Below, one piece after another: positions 17,220 through 26,558 of a DNA stretch of 64,000 nt. How positions within the stretch are numbered: position 1 is the first letter of the stretch; each line of letters begins with the position of its first letter. The position numbers and the translations under genes were made by a program. A model generated the notes under the pieces. It saw only the letters and a list, made by a program, of their open reading frames with translations. It was not told the origin of the DNA and made no database searches. The DNA is taken from the NCBI GenBank assembly GCA_016787265.1, contig JAEUVF010000010.1, positions 411,591 through 475,590 on the forward strand, in the 5' to 3' direction. The DNA comes from Flavipsychrobacter sp. GTDB lineage: Bacteria; Bacteroidota; Bacteroidia; Chitinophagales; Chitinophagaceae.

Positions 17220-17249
17220 AATGTGTATTTTTAACACATTATTGCTTTG
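17220..17249 (+). promoter_or_regulatory. Amylase promoter with operator-like inverted repeat
   Basis: AATGTGT (17220-17226) and ACACATT (17234-17240) form a 7-bp inverted repeat with a 7-bp spacer. It directly precedes a near-consensus -7 box TTGCTTTG (17242-17249), which ends 2 bp before the ATG at 17252. The AATGTGT half-site recurs inside the large palindrome before susC (21032-21038), suggesting one shared regulator. Confidence 0.5.
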
Positions 17250-17251
17250 CC

Positions 17252-20149
17252 ATGAGAAAGACTGTCTGTTTCTTTTTATTGCTGTTCCTGGTTTGCCGTG
17301 TCCAGGGCCAGATCTCGGTGAATCCTTTTTTTCCAACCGACGATAAAGGAGTCATTATTACTTATGACGCTTCCAAAGGCAATAGGGGATTATTGAACCA
17401 TACCGGGGATGTCTATATTCATACCGGCGTTATCACGGATAAAAGTACCAGCAATACCGACTGGAAATATGTTACTACCACCTGGAATACAAATGATGCA
17501 GCAGCCCGCATGATCAAAGGTTCGGGATCAACGTATCAGTTTACGATTCCGAACATCCGGACCTATTACAATGTTCCGGCCGGCGAAACCATTCTGAAAA
17601 TTGCCATGGTTTTCCGGTCGTATAATCCAACCGGAAATGCCCTGGAGGGGAAAGCATCTGATCTGGCTGTTGACCAGGGAAATATTTATTGGGATGTTTA
17701 CCCGACCGGTAAAGCTGCCATTCGTTATACCAAACCTGAATTTGAAGCGAGGTTCAAACCTTTTCTCGCACCGTTGAATCTGAGTGTTGGTTCAACAATT
17801 GAAATCGAAGCCCGCAGCAACCAATACCAGAAACTGGTATTGCAGCGAAACGGGAACAATATTGCAACCGTCAGCAATGATACCATTATCCACTATACGG
17901 CCACGATTTCATCTGCAGGCGAACATCTTTTTATTGTAGGTAATCCTGACAATACAACAGTACCCGGAGATACATTTCGTGTATACGTTGCACCTCCCAC
18001 AACGGAAGCACCCTTGCCTGCCGGCGTTAAGGAAGGCATCAATTATGAAACCGGAGGTACAGCCGCAACATTGGTGTTATTCGCACCCGGTAAAAACCGG
18101 GTAAATCTGATTGGTGATTTCAACAACTGGCAGGAGTCTCTACCTTACCAGATGAATAAAACTCCGGATGGAAATTACTTCTGGTTGCGGATAACCGGGC
18201 TCACTCCTGGCACTGAATACGGTTATCAATACCTGGTAGATGGCAGCCTTAAAATTGGTGACCCCTATTGTGAAAAAGTGCTGGATCCCTGGAATGATTC
18301 CTTTATTGCCGCTGCAACCTATCCGAATCTGAAGCCTTATCCAACGGGAAAAACAACTGGAATTGTAAGTGTATTACAATCCAATGCCCCGGTTTACAAT
18401 TGGGAGGTGACCAATTTCCAACGCCCAGCAAAAGAAAAATTGGTGATCTATGAAGTATTGTTACGCGATTTTGTAGAGAAACATGACTGGAATACACTGA
18501 AAGATTCAATCAATTATTTTAAATCACTGGGCATAAATGCCATTCACCTGATGCCGTTCAACGAATTTGAAGGGAATATAAGCTGGGGATATAATCCATC
18601 CTATTATTTCGCACCGGATAAATATTACGGACCAAGGAACACGCTGAAAGCGTTTATAGATGCCTGTCATAAAAACGGGATTGCCGTTATCATGGATATG
18701 GTGTTGAATCATTCCTTTGGTCAGTCTCCCATGGTACAACTGTATTTTGATGGTGCAAATAACCGACCGGCTGCCAACAATCCCTGGTTCAATCCTGTTG
18801 CGAAACATGCGTTTAATGTTGGATATGATATGAACCATGAGGCGGCGGCAACCAAACGGTTTTTCAGCAATGTTTGTGCCTTTTGGTTGCAGGAATACAG
18901 GCTGGATGGATTCCGCTTTGATTTATCGAAAGGATTTACACAAACTAAAACCTGTGACGATAATGGTGGAAACTGTGATGTAAACGGATGGAGTGCTTAC
19001 GATGCAAGTCGCGTTGCTATCTGGAAAGCTTATTACGATACGCTGCAACAGAAAGCGCCGGGTTCCTATGTAATCCTTGAACACCTGGGTGTCAATAATG
19101 AAGAAAATGAATTGTCAAATTATGGTATGATGCTTTGGGGAAATATGAATTACAATTTCACCGAAGCGGCAAAAGGCCAGATCCCCAATTCCAATTTCAG
19201 TGGCGCCTTACATACCGTTCGCAACTGGCAGAAACCACATTTGATCAGTTATATGGAAAGTCACGATGAAGAACGTTCCATGGTAAAATGCAAAAATGAG
19301 GGTGCCAGTGTAAGTGGTTACAATATTCGTGATGAAGCCATCGCCCTAAAGCGAAACGAGCTGGCTGCCAGTTTTCTGCTTGCTATGCCCGGACCGAAAC
19401 TGATCTGGCAGTTTGGAGAGCTGGGGTATGATTTGTCCATCAATTATTGTCAGGATGGAACCGTCAATAATAATTGCCGCACGGATCCAAAGCCAATTCG
19501 CTGGAATTATTACCAGAATACGAACCGCGTACAGTTGCGGAATGTCTACAAAACCATGCTGGAGCTGCGGAACAATCCGTATTTTGAAAAGCTTTTTATT
19601 GCAGGGGATGTGCAACAAGACCTGGCAAATTCCACCAAATGGCTTCGTTTGACCAGCGACAGTTCTAAAATAGTGGTGATAGGAAACTTCGGTACCAGCC
19701 AGGCTCCGGTACAAATTTCCTTCCCCCAGGCTGGAATTTGGTATGAATTATTCACAGGAGAGCCATTTGCGGCTACCAGTGGCGCACAAAGCATAAATTT
19801 GCCGGCGGGCGGTTATAGAGTATTCCTGAACAGGAATCTGAATGGGACCACTCCCACACCGGTTCGGGATATTGAAACAACGGATATTTTCCGCTTGCGG
19901 ATGAGTCCCAACCCGGTTCAATCAAACTCTGTTATCCGTTACGAATTACCCGAAGCAGGTAGGGTTCAATTCACCCTCATGGATCTGAATGGCAGAACAA
20001 TTGGAAGTCTGCCGGTTGGTAACAGGGGGATGGGCGCACATCAGGCAAGGTTGGATCCGACCCTGGTAGGAAGTTTAAGAAAAGGGGTGTACCTGTTACA
20101 GCTAACAGTAAACGATAAGCGAAAAATCATAAAATTGCTGGTACAGTAA
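17252..20149 (+). CDS. Secreted GH13 alpha-amylase with T9SS sorting tail
   Basis: 965 residues. Signal peptide about 1-19; N-terminal beta domains to about 250; a CBM48/E-set-like domain around 265-350 (VNLIGDFNNWQESLPYQM); then the GH13 barrel (about 395-790) with conserved regions MDMVLNHS, LDGFRFDLS (nucleophile Asp), YVILEHLG (acid/base Glu) and MESHDEER. The last 75 residues (MSPNPVQSNSVIRYEL onward, ending in GVYLLQLTV and a basic tail) are a type A T9SS sorting domain, so the enzyme is exported and probably cell-attached. Region IV has SHDEE in place of the usual NHD. It leads the Sus-like locus and presumably makes the oligosaccharides that SusCD import. Confidence 0.93.
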   Translation: MRKTVCFFLLLFLVCRVQGQISVNPFFPTDDKGVIITYDASKGNRGLLNHTGDVYIHTGVITDKSTSNTDWKYVTTTWNTNDAAARMIKGSGSTYQFTIPNIRTYYNVPAGETILKIAMVFRSYNPTGNALEGKASDLAVDQGNIYWDVYPTGKAAIRYTKPEFEARFKPFLAPLNLSVGSTIEIEARSNQYQKLVLQRNGNNIATVSNDTIIHYTATISSAGEHLFIVGNPDNTTVPGDTFRVYVAPPTTEAPLPAGVKEGINYETGGTAATLVLFAPGKNRVNLIGDFNNWQESLPYQMNKTPDGNYFWLRITGLTPGTEYGYQYLVDGSLKIGDPYCEKVLDPWNDSFIAAATYPNLKPYPTGKTTGIVSVLQSNAPVYNWEVTNFQRPAKEKLVIYEVLLRDFVEKHDWNTLKDSINYFKSLGINAIHLMPFNEFEGNISWGYNPSYYFAPDKYYGPRNTLKAFIDACHKNGIAVIMDMVLNHSFGQSPMVQLYFDGANNRPAANNPWFNPVAKHAFNVGYDMNHEAAATKRFFSNVCAFWLQEYRLDGFRFDLSKGFTQTKTCDDNGGNCDVNGWSAYDASRVAIWKAYYDTLQQKAPGSYVILEHLGVNNEENELSNYGMMLWGNMNYNFTEAAKGQIPNSNFSGALHTVRNWQKPHLISYMESHDEERSMVKCKNEGASVSGYNIRDEAIALKRNELAASFLLAMPGPKLIWQFGELGYDLSINYCQDGTVNNNCRTDPKPIRWNYYQNTNRVQLRNVYKTMLELRNNPYFEKLFIAGDVQQDLANSTKWLRLTSDSSKIVVIGNFGTSQAPVQISFPQAGIWYELFTGEPFAATSGAQSINLPAGGYRVFLNRNLNGTTPTPVRDIETTDIFRLRMSPNPVQSNSVIRYELPEAGRVQFTLMDLNGRTIGSLPVGNRGMGAHQARLDPTLVGSLRKGVYLLQLTVNDKRKIIKLLVQ

Positions 20150-20159
20150 CAACAACAAC

Positions 20160-20864
20160 ATGAAACAGATTTCGAGATTCAGTCACCTGGGAGAATTGAG
20201 CGACAAAGATTATTTCCGGATAGCCCTTTCTGTGGATTGCGTAATTTTTGGTTTTGAGGACGGTGAATTAAAAGTGCTGGTAATTAAATGTAATATCAAG
20301 GAATATAAGGGCATGTGGTCGCTGTTGGGCGATCTGGTAAGGCCGGATGAAGATCTCGATTCAGCTTCATACAGAATTTTGAAGGACCGGACAGGGCTGG
20401 ATGATGTGTATCTTGAACAGGTACATACTTTCGGAAAAGTAAACCGTCACCCTGCCGGACGAGTTATTACTACCACCTATTTCTCCCTGGTAAATATTAA
20501 GGATCACCAATTAAAGTTATCCGATAATGAGTTGCACTGGCATCCGGTAAAAGAAATTACCGAAATGGCCTTTGACCATAAAAACATTCTCGATACCTGT
20601 CTGGAACGGCTGCGCGAAAAAATTCAGGATCATCCTGTGGTATTCAATCTGCTTCCCAAAAAATTCTCCCTCCGTGAACTTCAGAGCGTATATGAAGCTG
20701 TGCTCAATTGTGAATTGGATCGTCGGAATTTCCGTAAGAAGTTTTTCATGATGGACTGGCTGGTGGATCTTAACGAACTGGAAGAAGATGTACCACATCG
20801 CCCTGGCAAACTTTATAAATTCAACTCCTCCAAGTTTGCCAAAAAAGTTAAAAAAATCTCCTGA
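20160..20864 (+). CDS. NUDIX-type transcriptional regulator (NrtR/AraR-like)
   Basis: 234 residues. N-terminal NUDIX-like domain (VDCVIFGFEDGELKVLVI, about 25-42; MWSLLGDLVRPDEDLDSAS, about 51-69) and C-terminal winged helix (PKKFSLRELQSVYEAVLNCE then DRRNFRKKFF, about 164-194). The NUDIX box is degenerate (ILKDRTGLDD in place of REXXEEXGxx), so it likely binds a sugar-linked effector rather than hydrolysing. Similar proteins such as AraR of Bacteroides control sugar loci. Position between the amylase and susC points to starch or maltodextrin control. It begins 10 bp after the amylase stop and is therefore probably co-transcribed with it. Confidence 0.85.
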   Translation: MKQISRFSHLGELSDKDYFRIALSVDCVIFGFEDGELKVLVIKCNIKEYKGMWSLLGDLVRPDEDLDSASYRILKDRTGLDDVYLEQVHTFGKVNRHPAGRVITTTYFSLVNIKDHQLKLSDNELHWHPVKEITEMAFDHKNILDTCLERLREKIQDHPVVFNLLPKKFSLRELQSVYEAVLNCELDRRNFRKKFFMMDWLVDLNELEEDVPHRPGKLYKFNSSKFAKKVKKIS

Positions 20865-21003
20865 GTACCTGGGGTTTTCTTTTGTTTTTTTCCTGATAAC
20901 TTGATTCTCACAGTCTTATTTAAGATTGTTGAAAGCTTTATGCAATGGGCCGTTCAGCCAAAAAAAATCTTTAATAAAAGTTAATTACAAGGAAAATTAA
21001 TTA

Positions 21004-21052
21004 TATGTTTGCGTACTTTTTACATATTAAAAATGTGTAAAAAGTACGCAAA
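21004..21052 (+). promoter_or_regulatory. susC promoter and 17-bp inverted repeat operator
   Basis: A perfect -7 box TATGTTTG (21004-21011) overlaps the left arm of an inverted repeat: TTTGCGTACTTTTTACA (21008-21024) and its exact complement at 21036-21052, with an 11-nt spacer. The repeat covers the transcription start, so a bound protein would block RNA polymerase; as RNA it would give a 17-bp hairpin at the 5' end. The centre has AATGTGT (21032-21038) facing ACATATT (21022-21028). Likely target of the NUDIX regulator. Confidence 0.75.
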
Positions 21053-21099
21053 GCCAGTTTAACGATTTCTTCATTATAAAAAACGCAACACGTACGATT

Positions 21100-24066
21100 A
21101 TGTCATTGAAACGTCTGCTTACGATTGCCTTGCCGTTGTTGTTCCTGACACTTCTTCAACAAGGCGTTTATGCACAAACAAAAACCATTACCGGTAAGGT
21201 TACAGACAGAAAGGATGGCTCTCCGATTGTGGGAGCTTCGGTGCTCGTAAAAGGTACCAGTACCGGAGTACAAACAGCATCGGATGGTTCCTTTACCATT
21301 ACTATTCCGACAGCTGCCAAAACTCTTGTAATCTCTTCAGTTGGATTTGCCAGTACAGAAATATCCACGTCTGCTGCAACTTTTACAGTTGCTCTTGGGC
21401 CGGATAATGCCGCACTTGGAGAAGTGGTGGTGGTTGCATACGGAACCCGGAAAAAATCAGATCTCACCGGCGCGGTCACTTCTGTTACTGCAAAAGAATT
21501 TCAGAAAGGGGTGATTAACTCTCCGGAGCAGTTGCTCACAGGTAAAGTAGCTGGTTTGCAAATTACTACTGGTGGTGGTTCTGCCGGTGGTGGAAGCCGG
21601 ATACGGATTCGTGGAGGTGCTTCCCTCAATTCGAGTAATGACCCTCTGATTGTTATCGATGGAGTGCCATTGGATGGTGGAGGAGTAGCAGGTTCTGCGA
21701 ATATTCTGAATACGATCAACCCCAATGACATTGAATCGATGAACGTGCTGAAAGATGCTGCCGCAACAGCATTATATGGTTCCCGTGCATCGAATGGTGT
21801 GTTGATTGTTACCACTAAAAAGGGTAGCAGTGGCAAACCCAAATTCAATTTTAATTCTACACTGTCACTTGGTCAATTAACTGATAAAGTGGATGTTTTA
21901 TCAGCAGGTGAAATCAGAAGCCTGATCCAGGAAAAAGGAAATGATAACTTTCTGCGTTTGCTTGGATCAGCCAATACTGATTGGCAGGATCAGATCTTCC
22001 AGGATGCGGTAGGATTTGATAACAACTTTAATGTTAGCGGATCACTTGGAAAGAAATTGCCGTATCGTTTATCTGTTGGCTATCTGAATCAGGAAGGGAC
22101 ATTGAAAACCAACGAATTTGATCGTTTCTCCACTTCACTAAACCTGAATCCCAAATTTTTTGATGAGCATTTAAGTCTCAATGTTGCAGTAAAAACAGCC
22201 AGCACTGCGAATCGCTTTGCAGATGAAGGTGCCATCGGTTCAGCTGTAACCTTTGATCCTACTCAACCAGTTTACAGTGGTAAGGAAGAGTGGGGTGGTT
22301 ATTACGAATGGTTACAGAACGATGGATTACCTATTAACCTGGCAACCCGCAACCCGGTTGGATTATTGAACCTGCGCGATAACCGGTCCAATGTGTTCCG
22401 TTTTATAGGAAACGTACAGGCAGATTACAAACTTCATTTCTTCCCCGATCTGCATGTGTTGGTAAACCTGGGTGTTGAATACAATGAAGGTGAAGGTCGT
22501 GATATTTTTGACCGCCGTTCAGCCACTAATTTCCGCACCAACGGACGGGTTTCACAATATCGCCAGATGAAACGAAACCAGTTAGCTGATCTTTCTCTTT
22601 TTTATACAAAGGAGCTTCCTTCCATCAACAGTAAACTCGATGTACTGGTAGGTCATAGCTACCAGGATTTCCTTATTAAAAATTACAATTTTGCCGCCTT
22701 TGGCCAGGATGGAAAACAAATACCTGGATCTACACCTGCCTTCCCATTTGATGAGCCCCGGTACAGACTGGAATCTTACCTCGGACGCTTGAACTATACC
22801 CTGGCTAATAAATATTTGCTTACAGCTTCCATCCGTCGTGATGCGAGTTCCAAATTCTCACCAGATACCCGCGTAGGTTATTTCCCTGCAGTTGCATTGG
22901 CATGGAGAATCAATGAAGAGTTTTTCCGTAACAGCAATACCCTCAATGATTTGAAACTTCGTATGAGCTGGGGTGTTACCGGTCAGCAGGATATCGGTGA
23001 TTTCTATTCTTATCTTCCCCGCTATTCCGCCAGTAACCAGACTGCGCAATACCAGTTTGGAAACAGCTTTTTCTCTTTCCTTCGTCCTGCCGGCTACGAT
23101 CCGAATATTAAATGGGAAACCACTGAAACCTATAACCTGGGATTGGATTTCGGTTTCCTGAACAATCGAATCTCCGGTAGTGTAGATGTTTATCAGAAGA
23201 AGACAAGAGATTTGTTGAGTACAGTACCCGTTGCTCCAGGTTCCAATTTTGTAAACCTGATTACCACCAACGTTGGTAATATAGATAACAAGGGCGTTGA
23301 ATTTGTTTTGAATACCGTGCCGGTTCGGACAAATAACCTGACCTGGGACTTTGGCTTCAATGTGACCTATCAGGATATCAAGATCACGAATCTGTTGAAA
23401 CAGGAGGACCCTGCATTTACCGGAATTGATGTGTTGGGCATTCAGGGTGGTACCGGAAATACCATCGCCAAACACGTTGTAGGATACAGACCCTACACCT
23501 ATTTCGTATACAAGCAGGTGTATGATCCTGAAACCAATAAACCAATTGAAGGATTGTATGAAGACCTGAACCGGGATGGTCAAATCAATCAGTCGGATCG
23601 TTATCTGTCTCAACAGGGTGCACCCAATTTCCTCTTTGGTATTAATACCCAGGTAACCTACAAACGCTTCATGTTTGGGTTAGCGGGTCATGGAACCACC
23701 GGTAACCACATTTACAACAACGTAAACTCTGAAAGAGCAGCATTCCGTAATGTTCAGAACCCTATCAACTTCATTCAGAATACAACCAGCAGTTATTTCA
23801 ATACAGGTTTTTTCAATAACCAGTACTTATCTGATCTCTATATTGAGAATGCATCTTTCTTCAGATTGGATAATATCAATATCGGTTATTCGGTTGGTAA
23901 AGTATTGCAGGGTAAAGCAACCATGCGCCTTGGTGCAAGTATTCAGAATGTATTCGTGATTACCAAATATTCAGGTCTCGATCCGGAGCTGGCGAATGAT
24001 GGTGTGGATAATACTATTTATCCCCGTCCGCGTATTTATTCACTGGGTATGAACCTTGATTTTTAA
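21100..24066 (+). CDS. susC: SusC-type TonB-dependent outer-membrane transporter
   Basis: 988 residues. Signal peptide about 1-25 (ends VYA), then a carboxypeptidase-D-regulatory-like domain (ITGKVTDRKDGSPIVGASVL, about 30-49), a plug with the SusC signature LKDAAATALYGSRASNGVLI (about 212-231), and a 22-strand-type barrel ending in aromatic MNLDF. It imports oligosaccharides bound by SusD with energy from TonB. First gene of the susCDEF transcription unit; the 235-bp gap before it carries the operator at 21004-21052. Confidence 0.96.
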   Translation: MSLKRLLTIALPLLFLTLLQQGVYAQTKTITGKVTDRKDGSPIVGASVLVKGTSTGVQTASDGSFTITIPTAAKTLVISSVGFASTEISTSAATFTVALGPDNAALGEVVVVAYGTRKKSDLTGAVTSVTAKEFQKGVINSPEQLLTGKVAGLQITTGGGSAGGGSRIRIRGGASLNSSNDPLIVIDGVPLDGGGVAGSANILNTINPNDIESMNVLKDAAATALYGSRASNGVLIVTTKKGSSGKPKFNFNSTLSLGQLTDKVDVLSAGEIRSLIQEKGNDNFLRLLGSANTDWQDQIFQDAVGFDNNFNVSGSLGKKLPYRLSVGYLNQEGTLKTNEFDRFSTSLNLNPKFFDEHLSLNVAVKTASTANRFADEGAIGSAVTFDPTQPVYSGKEEWGGYYEWLQNDGLPINLATRNPVGLLNLRDNRSNVFRFIGNVQADYKLHFFPDLHVLVNLGVEYNEGEGRDIFDRRSATNFRTNGRVSQYRQMKRNQLADLSLFYTKELPSINSKLDVLVGHSYQDFLIKNYNFAAFGQDGKQIPGSTPAFPFDEPRYRLESYLGRLNYTLANKYLLTASIRRDASSKFSPDTRVGYFPAVALAWRINEEFFRNSNTLNDLKLRMSWGVTGQQDIGDFYSYLPRYSASNQTAQYQFGNSFFSFLRPAGYDPNIKWETTETYNLGLDFGFLNNRISGSVDVYQKKTRDLLSTVPVAPGSNFVNLITTNVGNIDNKGVEFVLNTVPVRTNNLTWDFGFNVTYQDIKITNLLKQEDPAFTGIDVLGIQGGTGNTIAKHVVGYRPYTYFVYKQVYDPETNKPIEGLYEDLNRDGQINQSDRYLSQQGAPNFLFGINTQVTYKRFMFGLAGHGTTGNHIYNNVNSERAAFRNVQNPINFIQNTTSSYFNTGFFNNQYLSDLYIENASFFRLDNINIGYSVGKVLQGKATMRLGASIQNVFVITKYSGLDPELANDGVDNTIYPRPRIYSLGMNLDF

Positions 24067-24084
24067 TCAACAATTGTTTGCAGT

Positions 24085-25686
24085 ATGAAAAAGATGATCA
24101 TATCAAAATTTGCGATCGTGGTGTTGGGGGCAATATTGTTGGGCTCCTGTGCCAAAAAGCTCGATCTGTTTCCAACGAATGATTTAACTCCTCAAACCGC
24201 ATATGCTACTCCAGAAGGCTATAAAGCTGTACTGGCAAAAATTTATGGTGGTATGTCAACCACGGGTAATGCTGGTCCCGCAGGGGCTTCCGATATCCAG
24301 GGTTTGGATGAAGGTTCACAGGCTTCCTTTATCCGTGGATTTTTTAACAGTCAGGAATTGCCTACGGATGAGGCGGTGGTGGCCTGGAACGACCAGACCA
24401 TCCAGGACTTTCATGCGCTGCGCTGGACAGCGGGTGATCCATTTATACTGGGGATGTATGCACGTCCGGTTTATAATATTACCATCTCCAATGAATACTT
24501 ACGGGAAGCAACAGACGAAAAAATTGCGTCCCGCGGTATCAGTGGTGCGGCTGCAACTGAAATTGCGAACACCCGGGCAGAGGTTCGCTTTCTGCGCGCT
24601 TTCAATTACTGGGTGATGCTGGATCTTTTCGGAAAATCAACTTTTGTAACGGAAGCAGATCAAATTGGTACAGCTCTTCCACGAGAGATTTCACGTGAAG
24701 AACTGTTTGCCTATATCGAAACAGAACTCAAAGCCATTGAAACAGAACTTCAGCCGGCAAGATCTATTGAATACGGTCGGGTAGACCAGGGTGCTGCATG
24801 GGCATTACTTGCCCGTTTGTATCTGAATGCCGAAGTGTATACAGGAACTGCCCGATATGCAGATGCGCTTACCTATGCGAAAAAAGTGATTGACGCTGGT
24901 TATGAGCTGCATCCTGATTACCGGGAAGTTTTTATGGCAGACAATGATAAGGCTTCTAATGAATTTATTTATGTGATCAACTGTGATGGTTTGAGGACGC
25001 AGAGTTATGGCAATACTACTTTTTTTATTCATGCTGCAGCTGGCGATAATTTTGCCGATTACGGAACCAATGGCGGATGGTATGGATATCGTGCAACATC
25101 CGCATTAACGAACAAATTTGCTGATCTGTCAGGTAATACGGATCAGCGGGCCATGTTCTCTAACCTGAACAATGCAACCATTAATACAATTAGTGATTTT
25201 AGCCAGGGCGTATGGGTTCGCAAGTACGTGAATATCCGTTCTGATGGCGCACAGGTTAGCGATATAAACCGTGAATTTTCTGATGTTGATTTTCCTGTTT
25301 TCCGATTGTCTGAAATGATCCTGATTTATGCGGAAGCACATTTGCGTGGCGGCGGAGGCGACCTTGCAACAGCACTGACACAATTAAACCGGATCCGGTA
25401 TCGTGCCTACGGTCAGAGTTATGGTCCGAATGATGTGGGAAGAATCCTGAGTTCAGACCTGAACCTTCAGTTCATTCTGGACGAAAGAGCACGTGAATTA
25501 TTCTGGGAGGGTCATCGTCGTACCGACCTGGTTCGCTACAACCAGCTGACCACCGGAACTTATTTATGGCCCTGGAAAGGTGGAGTGGCTTCCGGAACTG
25601 CTGTGGATGATAAGTTCAATCTTTTTCCGATTCCAGCTACCAACCGAACTGCCAATCCGAATCTTAGTCAGAATCCTGGTTATTAA
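24085..25686 (+). CDS. susD: SusD/RagB-type glycan-binding lipoprotein
   Basis: 533 residues. Lipoprotein signal with lipobox LLGSC (Cys about 22), TPR-rich core (EVRFLRAFNYWVMLDLFG, about 173-190; WALLARLYLNAEVY) and the RagB/SusD C-terminal part (ILDERARELFWEGHRRTDLVR, about 460). It caps the SusC barrel and binds glycan. 18 bp after susC, same operon. Confidence 0.96.
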   Translation: MKKMIISKFAIVVLGAILLGSCAKKLDLFPTNDLTPQTAYATPEGYKAVLAKIYGGMSTTGNAGPAGASDIQGLDEGSQASFIRGFFNSQELPTDEAVVAWNDQTIQDFHALRWTAGDPFILGMYARPVYNITISNEYLREATDEKIASRGISGAAATEIANTRAEVRFLRAFNYWVMLDLFGKSTFVTEADQIGTALPREISREELFAYIETELKAIETELQPARSIEYGRVDQGAAWALLARLYLNAEVYTGTARYADALTYAKKVIDAGYELHPDYREVFMADNDKASNEFIYVINCDGLRTQSYGNTTFFIHAAAGDNFADYGTNGGWYGYRATSALTNKFADLSGNTDQRAMFSNLNNATINTISDFSQGVWVRKYVNIRSDGAQVSDINREFSDVDFPVFRLSEMILIYAEAHLRGGGGDLATALTQLNRIRYRAYGQSYGPNDVGRILSSDLNLQFILDERARELFWEGHRRTDLVRYNQLTTGTYLWPWKGGVASGTAVDDKFNLFPIPATNRTANPNLSQNPGY

Positions 25687-25707
25687 TTGAAAAAAATTAT
25701 CTGAGAT

Positions 25708-26532
25708 ATGAAACGCTTGTCAATTTATTTCTTACTTGGTGTTTTGCTGACCAGTCTCTGGTCTTGCGAAAAAGAAGAGAACCGCGTTTATTTTGAAGGC
25801 GGTACGGCACCCACACTTACAGTTAACAATGCTGCACCGGTTTTAAGGTTTGAAGACAGTGATAAAGAAGCCATTCGATTTAACTGGACTAACCCTGACT
25901 ATAAGTTTACTACAGGTATTAGTTCACAGGATGTTAACTATATCATTGAAATAGATACAGCAGGGGCTAATTTCAGCAGGCCCTCCAAAGCTTCGGTTAG
26001 TGTTAACCGTGAGTTGAGCCGGAGTTTCACTGTTACCCAGTTAAATGATATTCTTCAGAATACCATGCTGCTCGCTGCTGGTAAAGAACATGCCCTTGAA
26101 GTCAGGGTACGGGCTTCAATTGGTAATACTGCTACAGAAGTATATTCCAATACCCTGCCGATCAGGGCAACACCCTATGCATTACCTCCCAAAGTTAACC
26201 CACCAGCTACCGGTACCCTGTTTATTGTTGGAAATGCAACACCAGGCGGATGGACTAACCCGGTACCGGTACCCAGTCAGCAGTTTACCAGGGTTAGTGA
26301 AACATTGTATGAAATCACAATAGCCATGGTGGGCGGTGGTGCTTATTTGCTGATTCCAACAAACGGCCAGTGGGCCAAATACAGTGTTAATGATAATACC
26401 ATTCCAGGTATTGCAGAAGGTGGAGATTTCTTCCGCGAAGGTGGCAAGGATATTCCAGGTCCTGCCGCAGCGGGCACGTACAAAATCACGGTTGATTTTC
26501 AGCGTGGCAAATTCACCGTGGTAAAACAGTAA
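25708..26532 (+). CDS. susE: SusE-type outer-membrane starch-binding lipoprotein
   Basis: 274 residues, lipobox SLWSC (Cys about 20). The first half is the SusE fibronectin-like domain (IRFNWTNPDYKFTTG near 51-65). The last 105 residues are one carbohydrate-binding module (LFIVGNATPGGWTNPVPVPS onward) that occurs twice in the next gene. It is expected to be lipid-anchored on the cell surface. 21 bp after susD. Confidence 0.87.
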   Translation: MKRLSIYFLLGVLLTSLWSCEKEENRVYFEGGTAPTLTVNNAAPVLRFEDSDKEAIRFNWTNPDYKFTTGISSQDVNYIIEIDTAGANFSRPSKASVSVNRELSRSFTVTQLNDILQNTMLLAAGKEHALEVRVRASIGNTATEVYSNTLPIRATPYALPPKVNPPATGTLFIVGNATPGGWTNPVPVPSQQFTRVSETLYEITIAMVGGGAYLLIPTNGQWAKYSVNDNTIPGIAEGGDFFREGGKDIPGPAAAGTYKITVDFQRGKFTVVKQ

Positions 26533-26558
26533 TTAACCAGAACTAAAAGTATTTTGCG

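Noticed and set aside
22858..23613. Long minus-strand open frame of 251 codons inside susC
   Set aside because: Antisense shadow of a clear susC reading frame; the translation has no family features.
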